NCBI GenBank assembly: GCA_934463345.1 | Contig: CAKSJL010000049.1 | Location: forward strand, 1-12,108 | Direction: 5' to 3' | DNA: 12,108 bases | Source: an uncultured Oscillospiraceae bacterium | GTDB taxonomy: Bacteria; Bacillota; Clostridia; Oscillospirales; Ruminococcaceae | In this document: positions 6,891 through 12,108 of the stretch, piece by piece | Layout of the letters: each line of letters starts with the position of its first letter | Numbering within the stretch: position 1 is the first letter of the stretch | Made by a program: the position numbers and the translations under genes | Notes under the pieces: model-generated | Seen by the model: only the letters and a program-made list of their open reading frames with translations | Database searches by the model: none | Told to the model about the DNA's origin: nothing

Positions 6891-6966
6891 GCACCATTAG
6901 CTCAGTTGGTAGAGCAACTGACTCTTAATCAGTGGGTCCTGGGTTCGAGCCCCCGATGGTGCACCA
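6891..6966 (+). tRNA. tRNA-Lys (anticodon CTT)
   Basis: The acceptor GCACCAT (6891-6897) pairs with ATGGTGC (6956-6962), and CCA is encoded. The anticodon stem ACTGA/TCAGT holds the loop CTCTTAA, giving anticodon CTT (6924-6926), which reads AAG only. The T stem CTGGG (6939-6943) faces CCCCG (6951-6955), leaving one T-C mismatch at the second pair (6940 against 6954). All other stems are complete. Confidence 0.94.
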
Positions 6967-6968
6967 CT

Positions 6969-7043
6969 GGCCCGTTGGTCAAGCGGTTAAGACTCCGCCC
7001 TCTCACGGCGGCATCACCAGTTCGAGTCTGGTACGGGTCACCA
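6969..7043 (+). tRNA. tRNA-Glu (anticodon CTC)
   Basis: The acceptor GGCCCGT (6969-6975) pairs with ACGGGTC (7033-7039) including one G-T pair, and CCA is encoded (7041-7043). The anticodon stem CCGCC/GGCGG holds the loop CTCTCAC, giving anticodon CTC (7002-7004) for GAG codons. The T arm ACCAG-TTCGAGT-CTGGT is perfect. It is the last gene of the cluster. Confidence 0.95.
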
Positions 7044-7048
7044 AAGTT

Positions 7049-7091
7049 AATCCCTGAAACAGTGTGATGCATTGTTTCAGGGATTTCTTTT
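7049..7091 (+). terminator. Terminator of the tRNA cluster
   Basis: A perfect 13-bp stem, AATCCCTGAAACA (7049-7061) with TGTTTCAGGGATT (7073-7085), has an 11-base loop and is followed by TCTTTT. It starts 5 bases after the last tRNA. Confidence 0.92.
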
Positions 7092-7107
7092 GCAGTTAAA
7101 AAACACG

Positions 7108-7148
7108 TTAAGGCAACACTGTACAATCTTTGTGCGGTATTGTCTTTA
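7108..7148. repeat. Dispersed palindrome, copy 3
   Basis: GGCAACACTGTACAA (7112-7126) faces TTGTGCGGTATTGTC (7130-7144), matching at 11 of 15 positions with a very short loop. TTAA precedes it and TTTAAG follows. The MITE-like element begins at its right edge, so here the two repeat modules are joined. Confidence 0.72.
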
Positions 7149-7258
7149 AGAACCTGTCCTCACAAGCGTATGCGCACGTCTTTCCAGAAAATTTTTACGC
7201 ATACTGCGTTAAAATTGTGCTTGGAAATCCGCACATATATCTTGTGAAGACGGGTTCT
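7149..7258. mobile_element. MITE-like element, complete copy (110 bp, 18-bp TIRs)
   Basis: The ends AGAACCTGTCCTCACAAG (7149-7166) and CTTGTGAAGACGGGTTCT (7241-7258) are inverted repeats matching at 16 of 18 positions. Inside, GTATGCG (7168-7174) pairs with CGCATAC (7198-7204). There is no coding capacity. A second copy starts at 11999 and shares the left end, the GCGCACGTC segment and the CGCATACTGCGTTAAA segment. Short length, terminal inverted repeats, no gene and at least two copies fit a non-autonomous miniature transposable element. The transposase that would mobilise it is not in the window. Confidence 0.75.
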
Positions 7259-7291
7259 AAAAATCTCCACTATGCCGCATGAGAGATTTTT
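7259..7291 (+). terminator. Terminator-like hairpin upstream of MATE gene
   Basis: AAAAATCTC (7259-7267) pairs with GAGATTTTT (7283-7291) around a 15-base loop, with T-rich sequence after it. It abuts the right end of the MITE-like element and lies 46 bases before the MATE start. The GC-poor 9-bp stem makes termination uncertain. It could stop read-through from upstream or attenuate the MATE transcript. Confidence 0.45.
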
Positions 7292-7336
7292 ATTGCTGTT
7301 TGTGCTGACACTTTAGCGGCAGGAATGGAGATTAAT

Positions 7337-8698
7337 ATGAAGGAAAAATCAATTGAAATTTTCAGAAATGCTCCAGTACCTAAGGCGGTGCTGAGCAACA
7401 TTATTCCATCAGTTGTAAGCATGATGATGGTTTTGCTTTACAATCTGGCGGATACTTTTTTTATAGGACAGACTAAAAATCCGTATATGGTTGCTGCAGT
7501 TTCCATTGCAACTCCGGCGTTTCTGCTTTTTATGGCTATAGGAATGCTTTTCGGGATCGGCGGAACATCTCTTATATCCAGAATGCTGGGCGAGGGAAAG
7601 GAAGAATATGCAAAGCATACATCATCGTTCTGCTTCTGGACAGGTCTTACAATAGGCGTAATATCAATGATCGGCATCTGGATTTTCTCAGGTCCTATAT
7701 GTAAGGTGATAGGGGCAAGCGCAGATACTATGGATTATACTGTTCAGTACATAAATATTGTTGCGGCAGGAATTCCGTTTCTTATAATAGGAAATGCATT
7801 CAGTAATATAATTCGTGCTGAGGGACGTGCAAGGACAGCTATGGCTGGAATGATAATAGGCAACATAATGAATATTGTTCTTGATCCGGTTATGATTCTG
7901 TGCTTTGGCTGGAATGTTGCCGGTGCAGCTGTCGCAACAGTTATAGGAAATGTCTTTTCAGCCGCATTTTATTTTATTCATCTTGTATCAAAACGCTCGA
8001 TGCTTTCAATAAATCCTTGTGACTATAAAGCTCGTGACCATATAGCGACAGGCGTAATGGCGATCGGTATTCCGGCTTCTCTTAACAGTATTCTTATGAG
8101 CACTTCAAATATTATAGTAAATAATCTCATGAAGAAATACGGCGATATGGCGGTTGCAGGCATGGGCGTTGCCATGAAGGTTAATATGATTGTTGTTATG
8201 CTTTTGATAGGCGTCGGAACAGGTGTACAGCCGCTTCTTGGCTACTGCTTTGGTGCAGGAAACAGAAAAAGATATATTTCAGTTTTAAAATTTTCGCTCT
8301 GTCTGGCGTTCGGACTCAGCGCAGTTATGACTGTTATATGCTATTGCGGCGCAGGTCCTCTTGTAAGAGCATTTCTTGACAATGAGGACGCCTTTGATTA
8401 TGGAATGAAATTTGCAAGAATTTATATTTATTCAGGGCCTGTTCTGGGAATCCTTTTCGTTTTTATAAATGCGATACAATCAACGGGTGCGGCAATACCG
8501 TCTCTGATACTTTCAGTAAGCCGTCAGGGACTTCTGTACATGCCGATCATTTTTACATTCAATGCTGTTTTCAGTTCGGAAAGAATGCTGGTTCTTGCAC
8601 AGCCTGTTACGGACTATCTTGCGACAACACTTTCACTGATTCTGTTTCTTATAACCTTTAAAAAATATTTCCCGAAAGAAAATGACGTTTTGTCTTGA
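7337..8698 (+). CDS. MATE family multidrug/Na+ (or H+) antiporter
   Basis: This 453-residue polytopic membrane protein has about 12 predicted membrane segments in two homologous halves. It belongs to the MATE exporters, which expel cationic drugs, dyes or metabolites in exchange for Na+ or H+. The N-terminal signature MVLLYNLADTFFIGQ, the GIGGTSLISRMLGEGKEEYA stretch, the segment IIRAEGRARTAMAG-x-IIGNIMNIVLDPVMI and the second-half repeat LLIGVGTGVQPLLGYCFGAG are typical, closest to the DinF/MepA-like branch. I place the start at ATG 7337, with ATGGAG (7325-7330) 6 bases before it. The upstream in-frame ATG 7325 leaves no room for a ribosome binding site. No clear promoter is seen; the leader holds palindrome 3, the MITE-like element and a hairpin. 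The substrate cannot be deduced. Confidence 0.93.
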   Translation: MKEKSIEIFRNAPVPKAVLSNIIPSVVSMMMVLLYNLADTFFIGQTKNPYMVAAVSIATPAFLLFMAIGMLFGIGGTSLISRMLGEGKEEYAKHTSSFCFWTGLTIGVISMIGIWIFSGPICKVIGASADTMDYTVQYINIVAAGIPFLIIGNAFSNIIRAEGRARTAMAGMIIGNIMNIVLDPVMILCFGWNVAGAAVATVIGNVFSAAFYFIHLVSKRSMLSINPCDYKARDHIATGVMAIGIPASLNSILMSTSNIIVNNLMKKYGDMAVAGMGVAMKVNMIVVMLLIGVGTGVQPLLGYCFGAGNRKRYISVLKFSLCLAFGLSAVMTVICYCGAGPLVRAFLDNEDAFDYGMKFARIYIYSGPVLGILFVFINAIQSTGAAIPSLILSVSRQGLLYMPIIFTFNAVFSSERMLVLAQPVTDYLATTLSLILFLITFKKYFPKENDVLS

Positions 8699-8723
8699 TT
8701 TTTTTATAATAAATTGTTATTAT
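8695..8723 (+). promoter_or_regulatory. Promoter candidate for the gtrA-LRR pair
   Basis: TTGATT (8695-8700), overlapping the MATE stop codon, is followed by 17 bases and TATTAT (8718-8723). Spacing is ideal and both boxes are near consensus, although the area is AT-rich. Transcription would begin near 8730. Confidence 0.55.
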
Positions 8724-8754
8724 TATATAGACAAATCTATGAGGAAGGTACCGT

Positions 8755-8835
8755 ATGGTTGAATCAGTAATTATTTGGTATCAGATCAGGAATGGAGAAA
8801 AATATGTCAGGAAAGATAAAAAGCTTATATCATAA
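8755..8835 (+). CDS. Possible 26-residue upstream ORF overlapping gtrA start
   Basis: ATG 8755 follows GAGGAAGG (8741-8748) by 6 bases, a better ribosome binding site than that of the downstream gene. The frame reads MVESVIIWYQIRNGEKYVRK and six more residues, and stops at 8835, some 30 bases inside the GtrA frame. I recognise no family. It may couple translation into gtrA or be a regulatory leader peptide. It may also be chance, because short frames with a good ribosome binding site do occur randomly. Confidence 0.35.
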   Translation: MVESVIIWYQIRNGEKYVRKDKKLIS

Positions 8836-9349
8836 GTATGAAGAAGCGGTCATGTACATAATTTTTGGCGCTCTGACAACTCTTGTCTATTATATAGCAA
8901 GGTTCGGGTCAAGACTACTCATGGGCGATCTGACCGGTGCACCTATGATCGCAACGGCGTTTGCTCAGATAACCGCTATAACCTTTGCATTTATAACAAA
9001 CAAAAAATTTGTTTTCAAAAGTAAGACGCATGGAATAGGTCGGCTTTTCAGAGAAGCAGTTGCATTCTATGCCGGAAGAGGCGTTACATTTCTGCTTGAT
9101 ATGCTCATAACTTATATTTTTGTAGAAAGATATTCCGGATTTTTCATTTCTCTGTTTTCACTTTCAAATATAAACTACAGCAGCAGTTTTATGCAGATTT
9201 CCCTTGTCAGCAAGCTTGCCGGAACACCGGAAAAAATGAATGAGTTTATCTGGACTATGCTTTCACAGGTAATAATACTCGTACTTAATTATTTTTTCAG
9301 CAAGCTTATTGTTTTCAGAAAAAAGAAAGAGGGGGCAGCGGCAGAATGA
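8804..9349 (+). CDS. GtrA-like membrane protein
   Basis: This 181-residue protein has four membrane segments (about 14-36, 47-69, 82-108, 146-170) and the two internally repeated cytoplasmic-edge motifs typical of the GtrA family: ITNKKFVFKSK (64-74) and NYFFSKLIVFRKK (162-174). GtrA proteins take part in cell-surface polysaccharide synthesis or glycosylation, probably by helping move undecaprenyl-phosphate-linked sugars, usually beside a GT2 glycosyltransferase. No glycosyltransferase is next to it here. The region between segments 3 and 4 (about 110-145, Ser-rich) is longer than in minimal family members. I prefer ATG 8804, with GGAG (8794-8797) 6 bases before it, over the in-frame ATG 8792. 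The stop codon overlaps the next start (ATGA at 9346-9349), so the two are translated together. Confidence 0.88.
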   Translation: MSGKIKSLYHKYEEAVMYIIFGALTTLVYYIARFGSRLLMGDLTGAPMIATAFAQITAITFAFITNKKFVFKSKTHGIGRLFREAVAFYAGRGVTFLLDMLITYIFVERYSGFFISLFSLSNINYSSSFMQISLVSKLAGTPEKMNEFIWTMLSQVIILVLNYFFSKLIVFRKKKEGAAAE

Positions 9350-10308
9350 GGAAAGTAAAAAAGCTGATCACATCTGCAGTTTCATTTGCGATTTTTGCAT
9401 TATGTTTTTCCATACATCTTACTGCGGCTGATACAAGCGAGGTGTATACAGTTTCAACCGATGACAGCAGGTATTCCTACTGTCAGCTTACAGACGGAAC
9501 AGTCAAGATAAAGGCGACAGATAATGCGTCATTTGAGGGTGAACTTAAAGTTCCTTCATCTGTCGACGGAAAATCCGTATCTGCCGTTGCTGAAAGAGGA
9601 TTTATAGGGCAGAAGCTGATAACAAAGCTGACGCTTCCTGAAACGGTAAATTCAATCGGAGAATCTGCGTTTTCAAACTGTCTGGCACTTAATGATGTAA
9701 AGGTGAACGGAACGATAAATGACATTGGCCTGTATCCGTTTTTTGCCGCACCGTTTGAAAAAAAGCTTGAGGTTAAAAATGATTTTGTAATATTTAACGG
9801 AGATATTCTTTATGACTATAGGGGTACTTCCCAGAATATTTCAATTCCGAATGGTATAAGAGTTATTTCTGAAACGCTTTTTACATATTTTGAAACACAG
9901 CGGGATTTTGAGATAAATTATATAACCTTTCCTGACAGCGTTGAATATATATGCAGCAAGGCGTTTTATGACTGCAACAATATAGTGAGCATATCGCTTG
10001 GAACAGGTGTAAAAAATATCGGAATGAATGCGTTCACAGCTTCCAGTATGACGATAGTCGGCTATTATGATACCTATGCTCAGACCTATGCTCAGGAACA
10101 TGGCTTTACGTTTGAGCCTGTTGTTGAGTATGGAAAGGTGAGCGATACGATATACGCTGATTTTGCAGATAATTTCAGGCAGTATTATTTTACAGACGAA
10201 ACGGAATTCAGTCGGGACGGAGTATTTGTTTACAGAAGAAACTATAACGGAGAAAAAATCGAGGTTGCAGACTGGAGCTATTCGGCAACACTTGAATCAT
10301 TGAAATAA
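9346..10308 (+). CDS. Secreted BspA-like leucine-rich repeat protein
   Basis: This 320-residue protein has a Sec signal peptide (basic MRKVKK, hydrophobic core 9-26, cleavage near LTA-AD at 27/28) and several LRR_5 (BspA/TpLRR) repeats. Clear units are LTLPETVNSIGESAFSNC (95-112), ISIPNGIRVISETLF (165-179) and ITFPDSVEYICSKAFYDC (193-210), with SLGTGVKNIGMNAF (217-230) next. They are capped by YDTYAQTYAQEHGFTFE (241-257), a typical end unit. The last 60 residues (YGKVSDTIY...) form a Tyr- and Asp-rich tail I do not recognise. No dockerin, LPXTG or membrane anchor is visible, so it is probably released or loosely attached. These repeats mediate protein or surface binding in other bacteria; the ligand here is unknown. 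The ribosome binding site is AGAGGGGG (8-base run at 9328-9335). It overlaps gtrA by 4 bases. Confidence 0.87.
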   Translation: MRKVKKLITSAVSFAIFALCFSIHLTAADTSEVYTVSTDDSRYSYCQLTDGTVKIKATDNASFEGELKVPSSVDGKSVSAVAERGFIGQKLITKLTLPETVNSIGESAFSNCLALNDVKVNGTINDIGLYPFFAAPFEKKLEVKNDFVIFNGDILYDYRGTSQNISIPNGIRVISETLFTYFETQRDFEINYITFPDSVEYICSKAFYDCNNIVSISLGTGVKNIGMNAFTASSMTIVGYYDTYAQTYAQEHGFTFEPVVEYGKVSDTIYADFADNFRQYYFTDETEFSRDGVFVYRRNYNGEKIEVADWSYSATLESLK

Positions 10309-10347
10309 AAAAATTACCGGCATTCAAAAGAGTGCCGGTAATTTTTT
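10309..10347. terminator. Bidirectional terminator between LRR gene and symporter gene
   Basis: A perfect 14-bp stem, AAAAATTACCGGCA (10309-10322) with its complement (10333-10346), has a 10-base loop. It directly follows the LRR stop codon and carries a T-run on each strand, serving both convergent genes. Confidence 0.93.
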
Positions 10348-10366
10348 ATTATGTATCAGATGAAAT

Positions 10367-11755
10367 TTATTTATCAACAGTAGGAATTTCGGATTTGTCA
10401 TATTCATCAAGATGTTTCAGATAATATTTTGTGTCTTTTGCTGTTTCGCCTGAAAGAAGAATTACAGCGACGATATTAGGAAGAGCCATAAGTCCATTCA
10501 GTATATTTGAAAAATCCCAGACAAGATTAAGCGAAACAACTGCCGCAAGCGCAACTGTTATTGTAAATATTATCTTGTATGGTAAAATCGCTTTTCTGCC
10601 GAATAAGTAGTCAACACACTGCTCTCCATAATATGACCAGCCAAGCGTTGTTGAATATGCAAAGGAAATTATGCCTATAACAAGAATTGTAGGACCGAGG
10701 TAAGGAATCTGTGAGAATGCAGCCGTTGTAAGCTGTCCGCCATTTTCTATGGATGAAATGTTTATATCAGGATTTTTCATTATTGTTGAAACAAGCATGA
10801 GCCCTGTCAGAAGGCATACAACAACTGTATCCCAGAATGTTCCTGTCGAAGAAACAAGAGCCTGTCTTACCGGATTTCTTGTTTTTGCAGCAGAGGCAAC
10901 AAGCGGCGCTGAACCCATACCTGATTCATTTGAAAAAAGACCTCGTGCAATACCATATCGTGCCGCAAGCATTATGCCCTGTCCGCAAAGACCGCCGCCG
11001 ACTGCTCCGGGGGTAAAAGCGAGTTTTATGATCGCTTTTACTGCCGGAATTATGTAATCGTAATTCATACCGAGTATTATAAGGCAACCGGCAACATAAA
11101 ATATTGCCATAAACGGAACAAGCTTCTCGCAGACCTTTGATATAGTTTTTATTCCGCCGATAATAACAATTGCTGTAATTATTGCGGCAACGACGCCGAT
11201 AGTCCATCTTGGTATTGATATGAATGTGACGTTTGTTTCAATAATTTCCGTAATTGCATTTATTTGTGTTCCGCTTCCTATTCCGAACGAAGCAAATGCT
11301 GCGAAAAGAGCAAATATAATGCCGAGCCATTTCATGTTAAGTCCACGTTCAAGCGCATACATTGCGCCGCCCAGCATTCGACCGTCCTCACGCCTTACAC
11401 GATATTTTACAGCGATGTGTGATTCGGCATACTTTGTTGCGATTCCGAATACGCCGGTGAGCCAGCACCAGAGTACTGCGCCAGGTCCGCCTATGTAAAT
11501 AGCTGTTCCGACTCCGATAATATTTCCTGTGCCTATTGTCGAGGCAAGAGCAGTTGTAAGCGCCTGAAACTGGCTTACATCACCCTCAGTCCCTTCATCC
11601 TTTGTGACTGAGAGCTTGATTCCCTTAAAGACCTTTCTCTGAATAAAGCCTGTACGGAAAGTCATAAAGAGGTGTGTGCCAAAAAGTATGATGATAAGGG
11701 GAAGTCCCCAGAGTATGTCATCAATTTTACTTATTACTGATGCTACAGTTTCCAA
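10367..11755 (-). CDS. Alanine/glycine:cation symporter (AGCS family)
   Basis: This 462-residue inner-membrane transporter has about 11 membrane segments and imports alanine and/or glycine with Na+ (or H+). Family marks are ASTIGTGNIIGVGTAI (71-86), the AGCS signature GGPGAVLWCWLTGVFG with ATKYAE (89-111), RGLFSNESGMGSAP (271-284) and TGTFWDT (304-310). Length and order match AlsT/DagA-type proteins. The start is TTG 11755, preceded by AAAGGAG (11770-11764) with 8-base spacing, and the residues after it (ETVASVISKIDDILWGLPL) fit the family's N-terminus. It is monocistronic. The leader of about 118 bases contains palindrome copy 4. Relatives are sometimes under glycine riboswitches, but I see no such fold here. 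Alanine versus glycine preference cannot be decided. Confidence 0.94.
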   Translation of the reverse strand: METVASVISKIDDILWGLPLIIILFGTHLFMTFRTGFIQRKVFKGIKLSVTKDEGTEGDVSQFQALTTALASTIGTGNIIGVGTAIYIGGPGAVLWCWLTGVFGIATKYAESHIAVKYRVRREDGRMLGGAMYALERGLNMKWLGIIFALFAAFASFGIGSGTQINAITEIIETNVTFISIPRWTIGVVAAIITAIVIIGGIKTISKVCEKLVPFMAIFYVAGCLIILGMNYDYIIPAVKAIIKLAFTPGAVGGGLCGQGIMLAARYGIARGLFSNESGMGSAPLVASAAKTRNPVRQALVSSTGTFWDTVVVCLLTGLMLVSTIMKNPDINISSIENGGQLTTAAFSQIPYLGPTILVIGIISFAYSTTLGWSYYGEQCVDYLFGRKAILPYKIIFTITVALAAVVSLNLVWDFSNILNGLMALPNIVAVILLSGETAKDTKYYLKHLDEYDKSEIPTVDK

Positions 11756-11770
11756 TACTTATTCTCCTTT
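11756..11770 (-). promoter_or_regulatory. RBS deciding TTG start of the symporter
   Basis: On the minus strand AAAGGAG (11770-11764) stands 8 bases before TTG 11755. No ATG in frame lies closer, so the rare start codon is well supported. Confidence 0.82.
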
Positions 11771-11789
11771 TTATTGCTATACATCTTGT

Positions 11790-11828
11790 ATAGGCAACAC
11801 CATACAAAGCTTGTGCGGCGTTGCCTAT
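11790..11828. repeat. Dispersed palindrome, copy 4, in symporter leader
   Basis: ATAGGCAACACCATACAA (11790-11807) faces TTGTGCGGCGTTGCCTAT (11811-11828). This is the best-preserved copy, with 15 of 18 positions complementary and only a 3-base loop. It lies between the predicted transcription start (about 11874) and the ribosome binding site of the minus-strand symporter gene, with no T-run behind it. Confidence 0.75.
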
Positions 11829-11880
11829 TTTTCACAGAACGTGTCCGCATAACCGGCAAACGCTTTGTTAGAGTAATGTT

Positions 11881-11889
11881 ATTATAGCA
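11881..11889 (-). promoter_or_regulatory. Extended -10 promoter of the symporter gene
   Basis: On the minus strand TGCTATAAT (11889-11881) is a perfect extended -10 element. The -35 at 17-base spacing is poor (TTTATT), which an extended -10 can compensate for. Transcription should start near 11874. Confidence 0.6.
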
Positions 11890-11998
11890 TAAAATCAGAG
11901 AAAAATAAAGTAAAGACGTCTGAAAAATCATAGAAATCATCTTTTTGCGTTTTTGAAATGGCGAGTACTGTATGTTTAATTCAGATAAAATGATTTTT
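11890..11998. other. AT-rich stretch without visible gene
   Basis: Between the symporter promoter and the second MITE-like copy I see only AT-rich sequence and the 8-bp palindrome AGACGTCT (11914-11921). No frame with a ribosome binding site is present. Confidence 0.5.
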
Positions 11999-12108
11999 AG
12001 AACCTGTCTTCACAAGCGAATGCGCACGTCATTCAGCAAATTTTTTCGCATACTGCGTTAAAAGTGCTTGCCATACACAAGTATGCCTGCGCATTTTTGC
12101 CTTGTCTG
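11999..12108. mobile_element. MITE-like element, second copy, cut by window end
   Basis: It starts AGAACCTGTCTTCACAAG (11999-12016), identical to the left end of the 7149 copy except one base. Then come ATGCGCACGTC (12020-12030) and CGCATACTGCGTTAAA, also shared. After that the two copies diverge: this one continues GTGCTTGCCATACACAAGTA. No right inverted repeat is reached by 12108, so this copy is longer than 110 bp or belongs to a longer subtype. Confidence 0.65.

Noticed and set aside
6929-7126. A 65-codon minus-strand frame containing DPYQTRTGD and HHRGLEPRTH
   Set aside because: It lies antisense to the tRNA-Lys(CTT) and tRNA-Glu genes and their terminator. Such peptides are a well-known false prediction copied across databases.
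7215-7241. Promoter inside the MITE-like element (TTGTGC ... TATATC)
   Set aside because: The spacer is only 15 bases and both boxes are weak. Not enough to call.
697-11828. Palindrome copies as a CRISPR array or as intrinsic terminators
   Set aside because: The copies are thousands of bases apart, have no spacers, diverge in sequence and lack T-runs.
11756-11874. Glycine riboswitch in the symporter leader
   Set aside because: Expected for some AGCS genes, but the leader of about 118 bases is dominated by the dispersed palindrome, shows no tandem aptamer pattern, and has no terminator before the start codon.

Overview
The window looks like a chromosomal segment of a fibre-degrading Ruminococcus-type bacterium (Firmicutes, Oscillospiraceae/Ruminococcaceae). 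Evidence: the Firmicutes order era - yqzL-like - recO, a secreted GH5 endoglucanase ending in a Thr-rich linker and a type I-like dockerin (a cellulosome component), an AbrB-type regulator with a C-terminal Cys4 zinc finger, BspA-like leucine-rich repeats, AT-leaning DNA and good sigma-A-type promoters. The species cannot be named from the sequence alone.

Layout. 1-696: 3' part of era (cut by the window edge). 698-892: a spacer with a palindromic repeat. 893-4129: a tight operon of a YqzL-like small protein, RecO (start re-placed at 999, overlapping yqzL) and MutS2. 4159-4355: terminator, strong promoter, a second palindrome and the leader of the next gene. 4356-6179: GH5 endoglucanase with dockerin, starting at TTG. 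6186-6226: a terminator shared with the convergent 6258-6500 AbrB-like regulator (- strand). 6501-6808: a 308-bp divergent control region with two near-consensus promoters, a triplicated 9-mer and a possible 6-codon leader peptide. 6809-7043: three tRNAs (Lys-TTT, Lys-CTT, Glu-CTC) and their terminator. 7108-7291: a third palindrome, a 110-bp MITE-like element with 18-bp terminal inverted repeats, and a terminator-like hairpin. 7337-8698: MATE efflux transporter. 8804-10308: overlapping pair of a GtrA-like membrane protein and a secreted LRR protein. 10309-10347: terminator shared with the convergent alanine/glycine:Na+ symporter (10367-11755, - strand, TTG start). 11756-12108: its promoter and leader (with a fourth palindrome) and the start of a second MITE-like copy.

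How the genes work together. Era, RecO and MutS2 are housekeeping functions (ribosome assembly, recombination repair, rescue of collided ribosomes or recombination control). The endoglucanase cuts beta-1,4-glucan outside the cell and should dock on a scaffoldin. The LRR and GtrA products act at the envelope, and the MATE and AGCS proteins are independent transporters. I see no phage, CRISPR, toxin or defence system. The most unusual content is non-coding: a repeat family with four palindromes, each in the spacer or 5' leader before a gene, associated with a MITE-like element, plus candidate leader peptides and a candidate AbrB operator.
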